A stretch of 64,000 bases of DNA from Plutella xylostella (lineage: Eukaryota > Arthropoda > Insecta > Lepidoptera > Plutellidae). Within the stretch, counting starts at the first letter, position 1; every line of letters starts with the position of its first letter. A model generated the notes under the pieces. That model was not told the origin of the DNA, did no database searches, and saw only the letters and a list, made by a program, of their open reading frames with translations. The stretch is taken from contig NC_063999.1 in the NCBI RefSeq assembly GCF_932276165.1, positions 2,048,501 to 2,112,500 on the forward strand, read 5' to 3'. This document shows, piece by piece, positions 59,691-64,000 of this stretch. The position numbers were made by a program, and so were the translations under genes.

Positions 59691-59889
59691 ATAATTTAAT
59701 TTATAAAAAACAAGCTCAGCCTTCGCATTTAAGATTTTTTTTTCATTTTTAAAGTATGAGTACTAATTGTCTTTATTGTTTTTGTACTAAAGTTCCCAGT
59801 TTTTTTGCCCTTTGGCGACCCCCCTACAGAAGCTTCGCGACCCCCCAGGGGGTCGCGACCCACAGGTTGAAAAACACTGGCTAGATAAT

Positions 59890-60144
59890 TAAAGTTCGGA
59901 TTAAAATACTAAACCCATGTAAGTAAACTAACCAAAAATCTATAGATAAGTTTAGCAGTCGAAAGTCTAAAGTTTTTACAGTCACAAACCCCCTTTTTCT
60001 TCTTAGTATATCGGTGAAAATTATGTGACAATAGAGCTTGTCTAGGGTTTGTCACCGTGGTAACATCATTAACCAATCAAAACAGTGTGTGCGTTTATGT
60101 GTGCTGTGACCATTAACCTCTAACAGCTTATTCTCCTTCCCCAG
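59890..60144. other. Intron end before exchanger exon 2
   Basis: No gene. Ends in a pyrimidine tract (ttattctccttccccag) forming the acceptor. Confidence 0.5.
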
Positions 60145-60298
60145 CACGGCAACGCGACGACGTCGAGTGAGACGTCAGTGGGGACGGGCTCGGCCATGCC
60201 CGCGACCCCCGGCCCCAGTCGGGGGGCGCCCCCCGCGGCCAAGTTCCGCCACGGGCTGCTGCAGCTCATGATCCACACCATCGACCCCATGCACGACG
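60145..60298 (+). CDS. NCKX exchanger, coding exon 2
   Basis: 51 codons plus one base, phase 0 from exon 1. It encodes the start of the large cytoplasmic loop: a Ser/Thr/Pro/Ala-rich linker (HGNATTSSETSVGTG) and the conserved segment FRHGLLQLMIHTIDPMHD found in NCKX proteins. The donor GTGAGT at 60299 leaves a one-base overhang that fits the acceptor at 63986. High GC content matches exon 1. Confidence 0.92.
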
Positions 60299-60893
60299 GT
60301 GAGTTAGGTACGCACGCTTCGCATTACGCTTTTTTTAATATATCTTTACGGCAACGCTCGGGTTTTGGCAAATGTTTTCTGCGATGTAGAATAGAATAGA
60401 TATTCTTTATTTGTACACAAAACATGGACAAAAATTACAAAAAACTTAATCTAACACATATATACAAATGGCGGCCTTATCGCTTAAAGCGATTTCTTCC
60501 AGGCAACCTTCTGTTTTTTGCGATGTTTTTCTGTTTTCTCTTTAATTCGTTGGATGATTTTATACGATGCTTTATACGATTAGCTGGATAATCAAATAAA
60601 AACGTTCAGTAAAAATTTGGTTGATGTGTAGTAATCCTGATTATCTCTCGCACGGAACAGCTGCGGAATTTAAAAGGAAATACTTTTATCCCGTTTTACG
60701 ATCGCGCTTTTTATGTAACGCAATCTAAATGTTATCGTTGGATTGCGCAAGGCTTTTGAAAGGAGACTCGAAATGTCTGAATACTCTTGGAATACTCTTC
60801 AGGGCTTGCGGAGCCAACATTTGCCAAATATTTGAGCGTTGTGTCCTAATTACTGTTTAAATTGTAAGCGAAACTTTATACGGAGTAATAATT
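60299..60893. other. Exchanger intron 2 start with LINE tail
   Basis: Bases 60390-60520 are a minus-strand LINE 3' tail (tattctttatttgtacacaa, then a ggcggccttatcgcttaaag block). The rest shows nothing recognisable. Confidence 0.5.
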
Positions 60894-60972
60894 ATTTTGC
60901 TACGACAAGACTGCGTAGCTCGTAGCAGCAGCCCGATGGCTACGAACTTTCGTAGCATTATTTTCGTAGCAT
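60894..60972. repeat. CGTAGC hexamer cluster 3
   Basis: gctacgacaagactgcgtag, ctcgtagcagcag, gctacgaactttcgtagc and tcgtagcat occur within 80 bases. Same motif family as 26339-26412 and 29409-29483. Confidence 0.55.
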
Positions 60973-60979
60973 ACTATTT

Positions 60980-63570
60980 TATGAAATTTAAATACGTATT
61001 TTACAATTGTTGTTTTGTATCTCTGTTTAAAGTATCGCTTACAATAAACCTACTTATATTAATATTTTTTAATATTAACCTATATTAATATTTTTTAATA
61101 CTTAGGTACACATACCTAAAAATTGCTGACACATTGATACTATGCAGCTGAACTAAACATAGGTATACTTAACTTTATATCATTTTATCACTCTTACAAA
61201 GTGCTTTATTACAAAATACCTCGTCTTGGCTGGTGGAATCAATGTTTCTGTTCTGTATAATTGTGCCATATTACCCAACACGCTATGGCCACACGCTACC
61301 GTTTGTAATTGGCACTAATCAATCGATGTTGTTACATAATTTATGTCTTCGAAATTATAATGTACATAAATATTATACAGGATATAGAAACAAGACCGCT
61401 TCTTTGATGTTCTCTTGTTTATTAAATAAATATAACACCACACAGACGCTTACATTCAGTGCTATTAAGCATTATTCTCTAAATAGGTATTTTAATATTA
61501 TATAATATTGTGCAATATTACTTATACAATTTTCTCGCTTACCCTTTATAACTAATCTGTATTTTGTCTTTCAAAGTTTTTATGATAATTTATTTTAAAA
61601 ATAATTTTTTGTCTTATTTTTCATTATTACCAATAAATTAAGCTATGCAACTGCAATTTCTGTAAATATATTTGACTGTAGGTACTTGCTAATATTTTAG
61701 AAGGATTAATGTAATACGTAGTACGAACATTAAAATTTCATCATAATTACTTCTGTATTATTATGAATATCGCACTTGCCAGAATCATTTATGTAAATAA
61801 TGTGGAAAAAGAATCAAAATATTTAACAATAAGAAAAGGACGAAAGGTTATATTCGCACGGTATGATATATACCTACTTCAATATTTGAACTCAGATATG
61901 AAGGTTTCGTTTTTACATAAGCTCACGCATATTGAGGCAGGAAACTTAATAAACTTTACTTTGCAAACATTTGTAAGTAAATAAAAACACATAAATTGTA
62001 AATGGGTGAATTTCCCGCGGCCAAAATTTGCGTGGCATCAATGAAATCGGTACTAAAAAACAAAGTTATAATTTTCTCATATTTTTTTCCGGTTATTTGG
62101 AATAGTGGATGTTTTTTTCATTGCCGTGGACGCTTATTTCATTGCCGTGAACGCATGTGTCATCGCCGTGGCACGAAATTTTTGATCATCTGTATCTCGT
62201 TAAGTTTTTAACTTATCTGCTAGCCATTAAGTAAGAACACTAACATTAACAAAAACTTTAATAAAAGCGCTTTTTCAATATAAAAAACCTAAAGATAAAA
62301 AAGTCCACGGAAATGAAGATTTTATAGGACTTGTTGAAATCCACCCAAATACGAAGGTATGATGGCAGTTTCTTTCTTTGGTAATGTTATTTTGACTTTT
62401 GTACAACTAACGCAATTTGAGGTATGAAAATACTGTATGGTACTTCCTACAACAATAAAAATACCGCTAGGCTCTCATACATATTATATAAACAGACATA
62501 TCATATAAATAAATATATAAATGGTTGACTGGTAGAAAATGCTTGTAGCATTAAGTCCACCCTTTGTACACTTATTTTTATATTTGTGCAATAAAGGATT
62601 AAATAAATAAATAAATAAATAACAGACCTAATTATATGTAGCAAAAAATTAACATGCGCTGAACAAGTATTGTTTTTGACATAGCACAAAACATTTGACA
62701 CTTCTAAACAAGTGTTTAACTTGTATTTAACATGTACGTCTACTAAATGTGTGTATCGGGCTTTATGTTAAGTAAAAATAATACCTACCGAATTAAACCA
62801 AAACCTTCGATATTCCCGCCAAAATATCGAGCCCATTAAGCAGTTTTTCCACAACAGGGACGGCGCGCTCCAAAAATAAGGCTTGAGTATAATGAGGAGG
62901 TACACCGGTGTAGCACGAGTTCAAAAGGGTCACTCTACAATACGAAAAACAAAGTTTAGGAGCGTTGCCGCGCTAACCTCAGCTCTATTTAGTTATGTTA
63001 AACGTACCGATTGTAAGGCAGTTTTCGTTCGATAGTTTTTTGTGAAGCTAGAATAGCCCCCCAGCCCCGCCTTGACCTCCGAACGCCTACGCTATCGATT
63101 CAACAGAATAATACGCGAACGTAGTACCAGCGGCGCTCAAACTGTTGCCAACGTAACGAAAAAAGAAATGTGTTTAAATATTTTAGTAGGTTAGCTATTT
63201 TTTGCTTCAGATCTGATATTGGGTCGCGAGAATTCTGAATAGTGACTCGTACTCGTATCTTAAAATTAGCTGCTGTCGATAGACAGGGTTGTAAAACTGT
63301 AGTGTCTGCCCTTCGCTCTACTGGAGGAGCAAGGGATACCAAGAAGAAGAAGTGTTTCTCGACAAGAATACAACAAAGTAGCAGTTAAATGTTGTTTTAT
63401 GTTAAATATAATATTTCGCGTCATGATTATACTTTTTTTTTCATATGTATCGCAATGAAATACAAAAATCTTTCCGAAGCTTTGAGACAATCTGGGTATC
63501 CGAACGTGGGGGCTTTGAAATTTTCAAAACATATACATATAACATATACTAAGGTAATATCTAAAGTAAA
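60980..63570. other. Exchanger intron 2, no gene seen
   Basis: AT-rich. Bases 62520-62627 are a plus-strand LINE 3' tail (gttgactggtagaaaatgct, a gcattaagtccacc box and a terminal AAATAAATAAAT). ORFs at 61233-61505, 61763-61984 and 62002-62211 have no recognisable features. Confidence 0.45.
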
Positions 63571-63577
63571 AGGTAAA

Positions 63578-63844
63578 GACGACCGAATGGCGTAGTGGTT
63601 AGTGACCCTGACTACTGAGCCAATGGTCCCGGGTTCGATTCCCGGCTGGGGCAGATATTTGTTTAAACACAGATATTTGTTCTCAGGTCTTGGATGTGCC
63701 CGTAAAATGGCAATAGGCCCGCCCCCTATTACATTGGGACTAACATAACACTCTGGCGAAAAGTGGGTGCAGAAATGCACCTCTGCCTACCCCGCAAGGG
63801 AGTACATTAGTACAAGGCGTGAGTGCGTGTTTTTTTTTTTTTTT
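63578..63844 (+). mobile_element. tRNA-derived SINE (family A), copy 2, complete
   Basis: Head gacgaccgaatggcgtagtg (A box tggcgtagtggtt), B box ggttcgattcc at 63632-63642, and a body with ggcaataggcccgcccccta ending gcgtgagtgcgtg and a T run at 63830-63844. The aaaaggtaa flanks at 63568-63576 and 63845-63853 are a probable target duplication. Closely similar to the minus-strand copy at 32050-32303. Confidence 0.9.
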
Positions 63845-63986
63845 AAAAGGTAATTACACAAATTGTTTAAATTATAGTGATTATAATTTATATCAAAAGT
63901 TGAGGTGGTTCCTGCCAACAATTTATTACACATTGACATGCACTTCCGTTAGAAAGTTTTCATAAAAATACTTTTCTCTTTTCCAG

Positions 63987-64000
63987 GAATAGGAAAAGTT
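63987..64000 (+). CDS. NCKX exchanger, start of coding exon 3 (cut by window end)
   Basis: A strong polypyrimidine tract and acceptor (cttttctcttttccag) precede 14 bases that, joined to the phase-1 end of exon 2, read Gly-Ile-Gly-Lys-Val. Family members have Gly-Lys-Val soon after the HTIDPxHD segment, which supports this join. The remainder lies beyond the window. Confidence 0.7.

Larger units (their letters stand above)
51653..59878. mobile_element. Outer hAT-like element enclosing nested LINE and hAT
   Basis: The left end (t)agtgtttttcaaccttttt with gcgaccccc repeats (51653-51735) is mirrored at the right end (59805-59878: gcgacccccc repeats, then ggttgaaaaacact). Such agtgtttttcaacc ends are typical of hAT elements. 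The flanks ggctagaa (51645-51652) and ggctagat (59879-59886) match 7 of 8 bases, fitting an old 8-bp target duplication. No transposase belonging to these ends was recognised; the interior is AT-rich flank, RTE sequence and the inner hAT. Confidence 0.7.

Overview
The window is nuclear DNA from an insect, most probably a moth or butterfly. It is AT-rich, its genes are split by GT-AG introns, and it is full of repeats typical of Lepidoptera: tRNA-derived SINEs, RTE-type LINE pieces, short LINE 3' tails, MITEs and Helitron-like fragments. The species cannot be named from sequence alone. There are no bacterial-style genes, CRISPR arrays or rRNA genes.

Three conserved host genes frame the window. 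(1) 464-6845, + strand: the 3' part (10 exons, 552 codons to the stop) of a transglutaminase with Cys-His-Asp catalytic residues; its N-terminal exons lie left of the window. (2) 10864-20297, - strand: a complete 11-exon nicalin gene (553 aa, ER membrane protein), tail-to-tail with the transglutaminase. Two of its exons have extra tandem copies: exon 9 has a second, fully open copy with its own splice sites, and exon 10 has a dead copy carrying a stop codon. (3) 23648 to the right edge, + strand: the 5' part of a K+-dependent Na+/Ca2+ exchanger (NCKX/SLC24), divergent from nicalin. Its first coding exon is followed by an intron of about 35.8 kb; exon 2 is at 60145-60298 and exon 3 probably begins at 63987.

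The large NCKX intron holds most of the unusual content. It contains an unrecognised - strand gene (last exon 40404-41755, with a TQT motif and a poly-A signal), a small membrane-protein ORF on + (39629-39847), a possible THAP-finger exon (33599-33679), a possible first exon (30008-30051), and many mobile elements. The most striking is a three-layer nest at 51653-59878: an outer hAT-like pair of inverted ends encloses RTE reverse-transcriptase sequence, and that reading frame is interrupted by an apparently intact 4.5-kb hAT element. The inner element has perfect 8-bp target duplications and a three-exon transposase gene.

Other notable structures are 160-bp tandem repeats in opposite orientations on either side of a spacer (50278-51363), a MITE inserted into another copy of itself at a TA site (48060-48526), three foldback MITEs all flanked by TATA, two related Tc1/mariner-like relics, a GATCC-type satellite inside nicalin, and clusters of the hexamer CGTAGC. 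Exon boundaries were placed by hand from reading frame, GT-AG sites and phase; no alignment or database search was possible.
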